Assembly (NCBI GenBank): GCA_964017185.1
Contig: OZ024873.1
Span: 43,076,760 to 43,140,759, forward strand
Reading direction: 5' to 3'
DNA length: 64,000 bases
Origin: Rugalucina vietnamica
Taxonomy: Eukaryota > Mollusca > Bivalvia > Lucinida > Lucinidae
The position numbers and the translations under genes were made by a program. Below, piece by piece: positions 48,129 to 59,728 of the stretch; the stretch's first letter is position 1, and every line of letters starts with the position of its first letter. The notes below the pieces were generated by a model. The model saw only the letters and a list, made by a program, of their open reading frames with translations. It made no database searches and had not been told where the DNA came from.

Positions 48129-48565
48129 TTGACATTAAATCAGGCTTACCGGAATTTCGGAACAGCCCAAACGCTATTTTTCGAGCTTAACGTTATGGCA
48201 AAATGCGACCGACGTCACGCCAACATGAGCAAACAAACAACGATACTGGCTGACATTGACCAAACTCCAAGCCGCGGTGTTCCATTTCTGGACTTGAGTC
48301 CTCTAATTAAACAATATCGGAGAGCAACAGAGGTGTTGGCACTGTTGGGGAGTTTGGACATTGACGTGACTCCGCCATTAGGTTTGGTTTACGGTCTTGC
48401 TATATGGTTTGTCAGCAGAGTGATCAAGAGCAAAACATTTTCGTGAATTTAAAGCCTTTCGACATGAAAGATCTTTACGTTTTTGTGGAGACTCTGATGT
48501 CTGATGTAAAGATGTCTTGCACTGGTAGAGATATTGGCTTGGTTGTGCTGGCATTGAGATGCTAG
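48129..48565 (+). pseudogene. Unrecognised open segment with one apparent frameshift
   Basis: An ATG at 48129 opens 105 codons ending at 48446. Near 48395 an overlapping frame opens and stays open to a stop at 48563-48565, with a protein-like composition (FVNLKPFDMKDLYVF). The stretch is visibly more GC-rich than its neighbours. I do not recognise either part. It could be a decayed gene of the TIR element or a captured exon, or chance. Confidence 0.2.
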
Positions 48566-50166
48566 CTTTGACTTAGGCATTTGTACATACGTACATTCAT
48601 TAAGGTATCATATAGCAACTTGGAGAATTTTACACAATCGAAAATCGAGTATGGTACAAAATCATAAGATGTATGTTATTGCGTGATTAGCATAAATGCA
48701 TTACTTCATTGATTAAGCTCAGCTGCTGCTTTTTATCATTTGATGAGACTACTTACATTTATATTTTACTTATGTATTAAATAAACTTGTGTATGTTTGG
48801 TGTTTAGACAGATAAAATTGAATAGTCACTGCAGATTCAAACTAATGTCTGGTGAAGCTTTACTGAGGTCGCTGCTCATTCATTAATTTAAAACCTTAAA
48901 CATATTGTCAGTACACTATTTATGCAACATGAGCTGTACTAACAACAAATCCTGTTAATGAAAAATTATTCTCATCTACCAAGTGGGGAGTACTGCACAA
49001 GCTTTACTTGTGTCTGAAAGTACTGAGTTGCTTATGTCATCATGGCTCTCATAAATTGTACCAGCGTATCATATCTATGACACACATATCTATGATACTT
49101 CCTTGTCCCGAGACTTGGCCTAGGAATAGCATGGGTTAGGCAATTCTGGCATGACAATTGTTATCATCCCACCACTGCAAACACAAAGAGTGGTTTACTG
49201 CACTTATGCATGCTATCTTTGCTCGTATTAGAAGTACCAAGTTTCTTATTTGCATATTTTACCACAGCTCTAAAGCATTGTGTAAATGAGGTTACAAACA
49301 TCATTTTATTCACTCTTTGCTTACCTCAGCTTACTCAGAGGATAAAGTTTTGTCATTGTTATTTACTTTGACAAGCCCCGTAACTATTTATCCTGCTGAT
49401 GGCCTTAGCTGTTCCTTCTTGTTGAATTTGCAAAGATTCTTTCTTTCTGAATTTGATTAGAAATTACCCAAGTTGCACATTTTGATACACTCATTGGCCT
49501 TATTCGCAATACATCATTTCTGCAACTACCCAATGAATGATAAAATCATTACTTTTATTTATAGCGTTGTGAAATAGAAGTTGTTGCTAGTGACAAGAAT
49601 CCGAAAATCTCTCAGCAAAATTCAGCCCCAGTCTCGAAAACTAACATGTCAAAAATTAAGAATTTGGAGATTGCTCCTTTTTTTAAATAAGAAAGAAAAT
49701 TGGTGTATGCACTCTGGCCAAACCACATATGATAATTCAATTGTTTATATTGCTATCAAGGAGGTTTGAATGCACATTGATTTAAACAGGCTCAATGGAA
49801 TTTTACATGTATTTTCACTGACTAAACGTTTGCTTCTGAGCATATGTAGTTAAGTATTGTCTTCTTGGAACGCTGCAATACCTATCAATTTTGCAGTTTT
49901 ATTTGCTAAATAACAACTGACTGTGGAAAGCTATACCAAACTTAAAGTTATCACATAATCAAAAACGGACCAGCAAGTTTAGCATAACAATATTGTTCTC
50001 CATTATGATGGTAGCCATTTTGTACCCCATCTTCGAAAGTTCCATACTTTCCAAATGACTTAAATTCTGACTTAAATTCTGGAAAATGCTACAGTTCTGA
50101 AAATGGGCAAAATGAATAGTACATTCATATGATTTGTTTTGTCGTTTTGCTCGTTTGTTTTCTTGT

Positions 50167-50180
50167 GGGGGGGGGGGGGG
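50167..50180 (+). repeat. (G)14 homopolymer
   Basis: Fourteen G followed by TGGG; could form a G-quadruplex. Confidence 0.9.
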
Positions 50181-51109
50181 TGGGTCAATGGGTTGGGGCA
50201 ATCAATTACATTCAATAAGGAAAGTATTTTCACATCATGTACAAATGAAATGAACATCATAATGTATAATCTTTACAAAGGTTGATCAGATTAAGAAGAT
50301 TTATTTTTGTGGGTAATAGTGAAACATGCTTGTTTTAATAATTTAGTCTTGTTTTACTACACTTTCATCCTAAGCGAAACAGTGCGATGGGGTACAAATA
50401 GACCTGCAAGAACAGATTACTATAGTCCAGATTTTGTATTTCATACTTAAAACTAGACGGAATATTTCCATCGGTATTCCGTTAGACCTCTCCATACCGA
50501 CGGAAATGACATGTATTGAGCCCTTGGTCGAAAATGAAAAATCATCCAAGACGCCAAATAAATTGAAAATTAAGTTATGTTATATCTTTTATGACTGATA
50601 GGACTTAGTTTTTACATATTCTAGATGTAAAGATACGCAGATTCATAAAATACATCATGTTCTCTGTGGAAAATATCACATGCGTCTATAAATAGATAAG
50701 GGGAGACTACTGTAGAATACGGGACACAAAGTAGAAAATCGATTGCTTTTTGCAAATTAATTGAAATTTCTGCAGGCTTACCAGATGTTTACAAAAAGAT
50801 TTTTGCATTTTCTAACAAAACATACGAAAAATTCTAATAATTCTCACCAAATAAAGCAGCTATAAGCTTCTTACGAAATCCATAATCTGTTCGACCATAG
50901 TTTAAAGGTAACTAATGCTAAGCTGTCACGAGAGAGGAGCGAGGTCGCGAAGTGTATCGGAGTGCAGGTTAGCCAGCTGATCTAACTTAAAACTATCAAT
51001 GCCAAACAAGCACAGCAAGACCTCCTATCTCTGTCAGCTACTTTTACAACTGAAACGTTCCAGTAACTGAAATTGTGAATGCATTTTCAGGGTATACCCT
51101 GTTTTGAAT

Positions 51110-51830
51110 TGATGACCTCATCTGACCTTTGGCCTCAATGGCTAACATGCATTATTTTCTAGATAAGCCTTAAATCATCTCAGATATGTACTACAAATCC
51201 TTTGGGTAACTTTCTTTCAGCCAGCCCATGATTTTGTGATAGAATTGCATTATTTAGTAATCATTATAGGTTTTGATATTTTTGCACTCATATGACCTTT
51301 GACCTAATTCTGTGACCCAGAGGCAGTAACAAACTTGGAATATACTCGTATGAGTTTAAGCATTTGTCAATGAATAAAATGAGCATATGTTGCTTTAAGT
51401 CAGTCCATGTTTGAAATGCAAATTACTTTATTATTGTAACGGGTGTTTGTTATTTTGCACGCATTTGACTTTTGACCTAATTCTGTCACCCAGGAGCATT
51501 AACAGTTTTGATACCCACCCCTATGTCTTTGGACACATGTCAAGGAATAACATAGGTACAAGTTACCTAAAATCACTCCATGATTTTCCAAAATAATAAT
51601 GTTTATTTTTATTTTTACAGATTTTTGATATTTTGCACTCATTTGAACTTTGACCTAGTTTTGCGACCCAGGGTCATTTACAGACCTGGCATCCACCCGT
51701 ACGAGTTCGGGCACATGTCAAGGAATATTATGAGCATAGGTAGAATAATGTACTCAAAAATGCCAACAAAACGAAAACTAAGCGACTTTTATGGATTTGG
51801 ACTGCCAAGTATATATGGGACAAATCTATG
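51110..51830 (+). repeat. Internal degenerate tandem repeats and right inverted arm
   Basis: About four diverged copies of a roughly 180-bp unit keyed by TTTGACCTA...GACCCAGG...CATGTCAA (near 51110, 51290, 51470, 51650). The last copy pairs with 46930-47110 on the opposite strand. Confidence 0.55.
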
Positions 51831-54464
51831 ATTTGATTTATTGGTTTGCTCTTGAGTAAGGCATGGATAAAGAAGTTATGAAACATAACAGTTCATAACA
51901 AGTCATAGCATTTTTGTAGCTTTAAGAAACTAAGATGGCATCCAAGATGGCGGTCATGATAAGAAGCACAAAAAGGTACAAGTAGGCAAAGATCAGGAAA
52001 AGGCGCAATCAGAAAAAGATTCCCACTCCAAAAACCGAGGTGGGAAAAAAACAAACTAACAATCAGGTACTTATACCATGAAACAATCGTAAGCCGAATG
52101 GGCAGCTATTTTGCCAATAGGTGGCCACTCAGTTACCTTAACTTAACTAAAAATATGAAAACATACATAAGGCGCCAACAGCACAAAAAATTTTTAAACA
52201 CCAAGACATAAAACAAAAAGAACCACCACAGAAGTATCGACTTGGAACGATCAGTAACACAAAGTTGCACAAAAACACAATTTTACCTGTTCACATTTGA
52301 GATGTTGTGCTAATGTAAACATTTTGTGTAAGGCATATCATTTTAAGAAATGGAGGCATGTCTTTTTCACCAATTATCTAATTACAATATGCAGGATGGC
52401 ATCCAAGATGGTAGTCAAAACATCAAAACTGTATTTCATGTATTTTTACGCTTGTATTAACTGTGCAATACTTCATTTCTTTGGCAACCTGCATAATAAT
52501 ATACATGTCATCCATTTGTGTATCATATCAGTCCAGTCTAATTTTGGCCATAATCCATCCACTGCTAAGAGCTTAGATGTTTTCGTAAATTTTGCCAAGT
52601 AGTAGCTCATATATGAGCGCGGATCAGACAAAAGAGGCCTGGGCAGTAAAGTACTTGTATGCAATTAAAATTTAAAAACCAAATAAATTTGAAATATTTG
52701 GCATGCTCTGATATTTATGCCAAACTGCTTTGATATTGTAAAACAATCCAAGACGCATATAATATCTTATTAATAATATCTTATGAAAGATAGATATTAG
52801 TATCACGCATATTGCCATGGCAATCCTTGCGCCATAAGGAATACCCTCATTTTAAAAAAAAGGTACGCTCTTTGTTGTACATATGCGTGTGCATTTGTGC
52901 CTATTTCATAATCTGAACGGTGGTATAGGTGTTGAATTTCAAGGAACACATAGACGTTTGAGAATTTCAGTCATAGATTCTTTTCAGTACAATGGTATAA
53001 AGACGTTAACATCATCAATGTCAAAACGCCATCAATATTTTTATGGCGTCATGTTTAGATTGCTACACACCTTTTGATTCTCATATATTTATGCAGATAA
53101 TCTCTTCAAACTTTCAGGAAATACTCAACTAAACCTGGTCTTTCACATTGTTATTTATATATATATATATTAATTTTGAATTTTTAGGACATAAGACCCT
53201 TCTTGTCAGATCTAGGCCTATATATATTAAGCTACGCAATTGTAAGACGACAACAGTAGCCCATACTCTGAATTGAGAGGTTGGTGTTTGAGCCCGCCAC
53301 CACAGAGTTGTGCATGCCATGTTAACCTTTCCATGATGCTGGTTATAATAGTACTGGTTCATACCAAAGAAATATAAGCTCCATCTCAACCTGACTAATT
53401 GTTTATTTAATGGATTGTTAAACTACAATACAAGCAAACCAAACAAATATGTATCTTACGAAATACAATTTTACATAATGTAAAGCACCATTATGTGTCT
53501 TCCAGTCATGAAGAAGAAAAATGGTAAAACTAGCCATTATAATGATTGTTCAGACCAACATAATGGTATGAAAGATAAATGTTAAAATCGCATGGAAACA
53601 TTTTTAAAACACAACTGTCTGTTCATTTATGCATACATCGTTGTCTTGGCAAGAACGAAGATTGTACAACCAAGTCCTACGCAGCAGCAATGCTCATTCT
53701 TGAACCATAAAAGATAATGTGACGTCAGTGTCACCCAGAATCGGAAGTAAATAACCATCCTGAAATAACTTGATCACAATGCCATTACCAATGACATAAC
53801 AATAGCTGACTGTGTCGCATCCCGAAAGGGCATGCACACTAAATTAAATCAGGTAAGGATCAATTGCTTTATTTATTCCCCATTGTTTCTCTACATCAAT
53901 CATGGCAGACCTCTCGCTCACTGGTGATGACTTTACCACAATAATGCTTAGCCTGTGAGTCAGGTACTGAAAACATAACAGTACAAATGCATCTGTGACA
54001 TCTATGGTGGCTGAAATCCTTTTCAGATTTTCAAGTGCTGCCAACACCATTCGCTGCGTACGGGTGCCCCTTCTTCTTGGGTGCTTTTCATATCACTTCT
54101 TTCAATGATAATACCCTTGCAAACTTCAAAAAGTACATGTCATCTTCTCCCTTTTAAACTATCAACTTAGAATTCTGATTGTCTGCTACACTATTTTACT
54201 AATACAGCTATAAGTTTAATCAGCTACTGTTGGTTTTCTATCACTGTCTGTACAACACTTTGTGGGAACAATAATTGTATGTCTTGTGACATTGTTGTGC
54301 TAAAATTTAATCTACCAAATACCAGGTAAACATCATTCACTTTTGGGTTAGTTTAGAAATTGTCCACATTGTACTTTGACAGATCATTAGTAGACCAGGT
54401 CAGGTCAGATTATCTGCTACTGTAACATGTAATCAGTACTACCTGTTGCCATGCGGTGCAGATG
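51831..54464. other. Interior of the 13.1-kb element, right of the internal repeats
   Basis: No supportable gene. AAGATGG-type motifs occur near 51935 and 52400, and a short TA run lies near 53157. Confidence 0.5.
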
Positions 54465-54660
54465 GGGCTCGTTAGCCTTGGACGGCAACCCATCTAGGAG
54501 TTTGCTAGTTCTCTACACAAAAACCTAGCTGGGCAGGGGGAACTCATTAGTTTTGGTTGACAGTCCTCCTAGGAGTTTACAGGTCTCTAAACAAAACCTA
54601 TGAAAGGGTAGATGGAGCCCTTCAGCTGTGGCCAGCAATTCATCTAGGAAAAGGTAATTC
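54465..54660 (+). repeat. 5'-UTR tandem repeats of the LINE (about 72 bp x 3)
   Basis: Each copy has a GGNGCTC/GGAACTC-like start, a CATCTAGGAG-type middle and a TCTCTAAACAAAACCTA-type end. Promoter-bearing 5' tandem monomers are known in several LINE groups. Confidence 0.55.
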
Positions 54661-55349
54661 CAAAATAAAACCTGTGTGTCTGGATATGCCTGGTCCAGAT
54701 ATGCAAAGACTGTTTCGGTAGACGGAGCGGAAGAAATCATCAGATTCAACGGTTCGGAAAGCGATACAGCAACATGTTGTGGAACATGCAGAGCGTGATA
54801 AGGCACTATAGATGTTACGGTCATCCACTGCATCCAAACCTAACTCCAGACGTCTTGACCTGTGTCTTGCCTCTGGGCACAGTTGGGTGAGGACGAGTGA
54901 GTGAGGTTGACGTTGCGCACCTCTTCCTCACTATAATCCAATTGCATAGCGCACGTCATCTTATTTCTCAACACACAAGCACTTGCATACACAACAATTT
55001 CATCACACATGCACCCACATACCTACAAAAGTCCTGTGGCGATGGGCGAGCGGCGAAGCAGCAGGTGTAGGACACACTGGGAGCTGTAGTTGCAGACCTG
55101 CACGCAGGCGGCTCAGTTCTATATGGTCGTTTTCCGTGAGGAGAAGCAGTAAGCGAAATTCGGCAGTCGGCTGAGCGACTGAGCAGACCTATTTAGGACC
55201 GCACTGCTCACCCCCGTAGCATGGGGAAGGGGCTAGAAAAGGTGCCCTAAACAATTGCCTGCTTCAAACCCCCTGGCTGGTTAACCGCGATCAGCGGGGA
55301 TCCCTTTTCAGCGGTCGAAAAAAATAAGAAAAAAACAAAGATAATCCCT

Positions 55350-58300
55350 TTGAGGATTGGCGCATGGAATGTGCGAACATTGATGGACAGTGCTGGGTCA
55401 AATAGACCGCAGCGTAGAACGGCCCTTGTGGGCAGAGAACTTGGGAGGTATGGAATTCAGATAGCAGCTCTGAGTGAGACTCGGTTAGCAGATGTTGGGG
55501 AGATCAAAGAAGTTGGTGCTGGATACACCTTCTTCTGGAGTGGACGCAAAAGTGAAGAGAGGCGTGAAGCAGGAGTTGGCTTTGCCATTAAAACAGAACT
55601 TGTTGGTAAGCTTTCAGGATTGCCAAAAGGCATCAATGACCGCCTAATGACATTGAGACTTCCTCTGTCAGGCAATAAACATGCAACTATTGTCAGTGCC
55701 TATGCACCCACGATGACCAATCCAGATGAGGTTAAAGACAAGTTCTATAATGACTTAGATGACATTATTTCTGCTACACCCCGTACAGACAAACTTATCC
55801 TTCTTGGAGACTTTAATGCCAGAGTTGGTACAGACCATCAGACCTGGGAAGGAGTTATAGGTCCAGAAGGTGTTGGAAAGTGCAACAGCAATGGTCTCTT
55901 GCTTCTAAGGAAGTGTGCTGAACATGATCTTCTAATCACCAACACAGTCTTTCGTCTACCTAACAGAAATAAAACATCCTGGATGCATCCCCGTTCCAAA
56001 CATTGGCATCTCATAGACTATGTTATAGTGCGAAGAACAGATAGGCAGGATGTCAGAGTGACAAAGACTATGTGTGGTGCAGACTGCTGGACAGACCATA
56101 GACTGGTTGTCAGCAAACTCAACCTTAGAATCCAGCCTGCGAGGCGACCTCAAGGCAAGAAAGCTGCTAAAAGACTGGATGTCTCAAAGCTGAATCAAGA
56201 CAGCATGCGACAAGCTTTCTTAACAGACATTTGCAACCAACTGGATGCAATCAATCTCAGTTCAGAGAACCCCGAAGAAAACTGGACAGTCTTCCATAAA
56301 ACAGTTCATTCTTCAGCTGCTACTACTTTAGGACATCCATCTCGCAAACATCAAGACTGGTTTGATGAGAATGATGACGAAATTCAGAAGCTTCTTGAAG
56401 AAAAACACAGATTGCACAAGGCACATCAAGATGATACTAGCTCAGTATCCAAGAAAGCAGCCTACAGCAACGTTTGTAAGACAGTCCAGACCAAGCTTAG
56501 GGACATGCAAGATTCCTGGCTGAGGAAGAAAACAGAAGAAATTCAGTCTTTTGCAGACAGAAAGGACATGAAGAAATTTCATGATGCACTGAAAACCATT
56601 TATGGCCCTAAGAGTTCTGGAGCCACCACATTACTCAGTGCAGATGGAAACACTCTTCTCACAGACAAAGAGGCTATCTTGAAAAGGTGGGCAGAACATT
56701 TCAATAGTGTGCTAAATCGACCATCAAGCATCAATGAGGATGCAATTGACAGACTGCCACAGATAGAGTGCAATGTTCTGTTAGATGAATTTCCAACCGT
56801 CATGGAAACAAGAAAAGCAGTTCAACAACTGTCTTCTGGCAAAGCTCCAGGTGCAGATGCAATTCCTGCAGAGGTTTATAAGGCCGGGGGGCTACCCATG
56901 GCAGAGAAACTGACTGAGCTGTTTCACTGTATGTGGAGGAAGGAGGCCATCCCACAAGAATTTAAGGATGCATCCATAATCCACCTATACAAGCGGAAAG
57001 GAAATCCACAAGTCTGTGATAACCACAGAGGCATTTCCCTCCTATCGATTGCTGGGAAGATACTAGCAAAAATTCTGTTGAACCGCCTGAATGTTCATCT
57101 TGATCAGAAGGGACTTATCCCAGAAAGTCAATGTGGATTCAGAAAGGACAGGGGGACGATAGACATGATCTTCACAGCAAGACAGCTTCAGGAGAAATGC
57201 CAAGAGCAGAATGTAGATCTATACATGACGTTTGTCGACCTCACCAAAGCGTTTGACACAGTAAGTCGTGATGGACTGTGGAAAATCATGGCCAAGTTTG
57301 GCTGTCCACCCAGATTCATAGCAATGGTGCGGCAATTTCATGATGGCATGCAGGCACGTGTGCAAAATGATGGAGAGTTCTCTGAACCCTTTGAGGTAAC
57401 AAATGGGGTCAAACAGGGCTGTGTTATGGCACCAACACTGTTCAGCATGATGTTTTCTGCCATGCTCATGGATGCTTTTCAGGACAGTGACACTGGTTTT
57501 CCAATCAGGTACCGTTTTGATGGCAATATATTCAACCTTAGAAGGTTGCAAGCCAAAACTAAGGTGCAGACCGATGTGCTAGATGAGCTCCTCTATGCAG
57601 ATGATATGGATAAGAATGCCAGCTCAGAGGCAAAAATGCAAAGAGCCATGGATCAAGTCTCACAGTCATGTGATAACTATGATCTCACAATCAGCACAAA
57701 AAAGACAGAGGTTGTACACCAGCCAGCACCTGGAAAACCGTACAATGAACCAACCATCACTGTGAATGGAGAAAAACTGAAAGTTGTTGATAAATTCACC
57801 TACCTGGGAAGCACTCTTTCCAGAGCAGTGCACATTGATGATGAGGTCACTGCAAGAATTGCAAAAGCCAGTGTGGCATTCGGAAGACTCCGTGCAAATG
57901 TCTGGGAGCGAAATGGAATCAAGCTTGACACCAAGCTGAAAGTCTACAAGGCTGTGGTACTTCCAACCCTCTTGTATGCATGTGAGACCTGGACAGTATA
58001 CCAGCGTCATGCAAAGAGACTTAACCATTTCCACTTAAGCTGTTTGAGAAAGCTGTTAAAAATCAAGTGGCAAGACAAGATCCCAGACACAGAGGTCCTG
58101 AAGAAAGCAGGGATGCAAAGCATGCATACTGTCTTAAAGCTAGCACAGCTAAGGTGGACCGGCCATGTTATAAGAATGCCTGATGAGCGACTTCCAAAGA
58201 AAGTCTTCTATGGAGAACTACAAGAGGGAAAGCGCTCTCAAGGTGGCCAGAAGAAACGCTACAAAGACACCCTGAAAGCCTCTCTGAAGGATTTTGACAT

Positions 58301-58580
58301 ACCAATTGGGTCTTGGGAACAGACTGCACAGGAGCGATCAAAGTGGCGAGGTCTCATCAACAAAGGAGCAGCTCTCCATGAAAAAAAGAGAATCTGTGAA
58401 GCTGAAAGAAAGCGCAGAGAACGCAAAGCCAATACCAATGGGCCACCAGCTGATTCAATGACATTGACTTGCTCTACTTGCAACCGACAGTTTAGAGCTA
58501 GAATTGGCCTAGTCAGCCATCAAAGAACTCACCAACACACACAAACCTATTCAAGAAATAATGATGGTCTTTCTCATTAG
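55350..58580 (+). CDS. LINE polyprotein: AP endonuclease, reverse transcriptase, C2H2 finger
   Basis: An uninterrupted ORF. Endonuclease: WNVRT (N7), LSETR (E43), GDFNARVG (D154, N156) and TDHRLV (D249, H250), the full catalytic set. Reverse transcriptase: GKAPGADAIPAEVY (497-510), HRGISLL, QCGFRKDRGTIDM, FVDLTKAFDTV (D630), GVKQGCVMAPTLF and LLYADDMD (Y749-D752). The thumb/C-terminal region is basic, and a C2H2 finger closes it (C1041, C1044, H1057, H1061; CX2CX12HX3H). The codon at 55350 is TTG, not ATG. The frame is open back to 55251 with no ATG, and the first in-frame ATG (codon 12) lies after N7, so initiation must be non-AUG or unusual. All catalytic residues are present, so this copy may be active or very young. 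RTE-like placement is tentative. Confidence 0.88.
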   Translation: MRIGAWNVRTLMDSAGSNRPQRRTALVGRELGRYGIQIAALSETRLADVGEIKEVGAGYTFFWSGRKSEERREAGVGFAIKTELVGKLSGLPKGINDRLMTLRLPLSGNKHATIVSAYAPTMTNPDEVKDKFYNDLDDIISATPRTDKLILLGDFNARVGTDHQTWEGVIGPEGVGKCNSNGLLLLRKCAEHDLLITNTVFRLPNRNKTSWMHPRSKHWHLIDYVIVRRTDRQDVRVTKTMCGADCWTDHRLVVSKLNLRIQPARRPQGKKAAKRLDVSKLNQDSMRQAFLTDICNQLDAINLSSENPEENWTVFHKTVHSSAATTLGHPSRKHQDWFDENDDEIQKLLEEKHRLHKAHQDDTSSVSKKAAYSNVCKTVQTKLRDMQDSWLRKKTEEIQSFADRKDMKKFHDALKTIYGPKSSGATTLLSADGNTLLTDKEAILKRWAEHFNSVLNRPSSINEDAIDRLPQIECNVLLDEFPTVMETRKAVQQLSSGKAPGADAIPAEVYKAGGLPMAEKLTELFHCMWRKEAIPQEFKDASIIHLYKRKGNPQVCDNHRGISLLSIAGKILAKILLNRLNVHLDQKGLIPESQCGFRKDRGTIDMIFTARQLQEKCQEQNVDLYMTFVDLTKAFDTVSRDGLWKIMAKFGCPPRFIAMVRQFHDGMQARVQNDGEFSEPFEVTNGVKQGCVMAPTLFSMMFSAMLMDAFQDSDTGFPIRYRFDGNIFNLRRLQAKTKVQTDVLDELLYADDMDKNASSEAKMQRAMDQVSQSCDNYDLTISTKKTEVVHQPAPGKPYNEPTITVNGEKLKVVDKFTYLGSTLSRAVHIDDEVTARIAKASVAFGRLRANVWERNGIKLDTKLKVYKAVVLPTLLYACETWTVYQRHAKRLNHFHLSCLRKLLKIKWQDKIPDTEVLKKAGMQSMHTVLKLAQLRWTGHVIRMPDERLPKKVFYGELQEGKRSQGGQKKRYKDTLKASLKDFDIPIGSWEQTAQERSKWRGLINKGAALHEKKRICEAERKRRERKANTNGPPADSMTLTCSTCNRQFRARIGLVSHQRTHQHTQTYSRNNDGLSH

Positions 58581-58640
58581 TGAGAGACGAACCACCAGTA
58601 GACCAGTATATAAAATGACAGATCGAGTCATCTGATATAG

Positions 58641-59510
58641 AACAAATTATTTTATTTTTATTTGACCCACATATACTTTTGTTTGTGATATTTTCTTCGT
58701 CTTGCTTTGAATATAACCTGTATATATATCTGCAAATATCGAGGTTGTCTATAGTGCAAACTCATGTGCTAATGTGTTTATGCCTATGTCATATGACCTT
58801 GCCTGTTGTCCAATCACTCTAGTGTTGATTAAGATGGTAGCTACTGCTTCATTATTACCAACTGTAAGATCATTTATACTTCTGCTTGAGTTTCTACATC
58901 TTAAAAGTTTCATTATTAAAGCTTGTATGTTATTTGCTTTCAAACCGTTTCATTGTTTTTTGTACCTAGTTCGAGATCTTTATCAACACTCGCTATCTTT
59001 TCACCCATCCTTCCATCATCTTGAAATACACAATATTAAAATACAAACTTGCTCTATTATCCTTTATCTTGATAAGGCAAAATGTCTAGAGTAATGACTT
59101 TTAAGTGCTAAGTGTATTCAGTGTGGGAAAATGTTAAAACTCAATTCTAGGTCAAATTCGTTTTGCGCAAGAAATCATGGCTGCCTTCTTGAATGCCATC
59201 TTGAATATGAAAATCACTGCATCTTGATAAGGCAAACTAGCTTGAGCAATGGTTCTGAAAGTAAAAGTGCTAATTGTATGAATCAAAACTTGAAAGTAAA
59301 ACCAAAAACATGAAAAACCTTGACTTATTTCATCTATACAGTGTTTTATAAGAAAGCTGACAGCCATCTTGTGTCCTATCTTAAAAACCTGTGATAGAAT
59401 GTACATACCTACACAAATCTGATACCTATTCATCATTTGGCACTGAAATAACCACAGATTTAACAGATAAAAACAATCAGAGACCCATATTAAAGAATAT
59501 TTTATATTCT
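58641..59510. other. Right interior of the 13.1-kb element
   Basis: AT-rich, with no gene. It carries diverged inverted relatives of the terminal repeat near 59120-59240 and CCATCTT motifs (the AAGATGG motif on the minus strand) near 59190, 59360 and 59515. Confidence 0.5.
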
Positions 59511-59669
59511 GGCCGCCATCTTAAACGCCATCTTGAAAATACAAATATGCTCAATGATGCCAAGGTGGCATCATTCAGATTCTTCAAAGGCAATGTCTAC
59601 TGAACATGATTCAGTAAAGAAAAAAACTTTAGAACTCAATTCCAGGTCAAATTTGTTTTCTGCCGGACT
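59511..59669 (-). repeat. Right terminal inverted repeat (13.1-kb element)
   Basis: Reverse complement of 46576-46745 with scattered differences and a gap of about 13 bp near the tip. Confidence 0.75.
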
Positions 59670-59674
59670 AGTTT

Positions 59675-59720
59675 TAACGTGTTGCCATTAACGGTTGCAA
59701 CTGCAATTATTAGTGTTAAA
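59675..59720 (-). repeat. 42-bp minisatellite, block 4 (short, reverse orientation)
   Basis: About one monomer (TAACGTGTTGCCATTAACGG onwards) between the 13.1-kb element and the Gypsy-type element. It ends TTAGTGTTAA and is completed by CATGTTGACAC at 63667. Confidence 0.85.
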
Positions 59721-59728
59721 TGCATAAA

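Larger units (their letters stand above)
47111..51109. other. Interior of the 13.1-kb element, left part
   Basis: Mostly AT-rich DNA without recognisable genes. It includes a protein-like open segment (48129-48565), motifs of the AAGATGG type near 47398 and 47788, and a 14-base G run at 50167-50180. Confidence 0.5.
54465..58640 (+). mobile_element. LINE with an intact 1076-codon ORF (RTE-like superclade, tentative)
   Basis: The 5' part has three degenerate tandem repeats of about 72 bp (54465-54660; keyed by GGGGCTCGTTAGCC and CATCTAGGAG), then a 5' UTR ending in a C/G-rich segment (55205-55320). The single ORF fills 55350-58580, followed by a short AT-rich 3' end. I could not define target duplications, so the ends are approximate. 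It lies inside the 13.1-kb TIR element. Confidence 0.75.
46576..59669. mobile_element. 13.1-kb terminal-inverted-repeat element
   Basis: Begins AATCCGGTAG and ends CTGCCGGACT, flanked by AGTTT (46571-46575, 59670-59674); removing it restores an in-phase minisatellite monomer. Inverted repeats of about 160 bp match through GGACCTGGAATTGAGTTC, TTTACTGAATC and GATGCCACNTTGGCATCATT. The superfamily is unknown: long inverted repeats with a 5-bp (at most 6-bp) duplication do not single out one family. I see no transposase. A LINE has inserted inside it (about 54465-58640), so the original element was about 9 kb. Confidence 0.65.

Noticed and set aside
49581-49769. Possible exon near 49570 in the TIR element
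   Set aside because: An acceptor-like TTTATAG and a short open frame exist, but there is no partner exon, homology or conservation to support it.
53220-53330. A second tRNA-like sequence on the minus strand (GGGCTCAAAC near 53290)
   Set aside because: There is a B-box-like block, but no A box at a suitable distance and no foldable arms.
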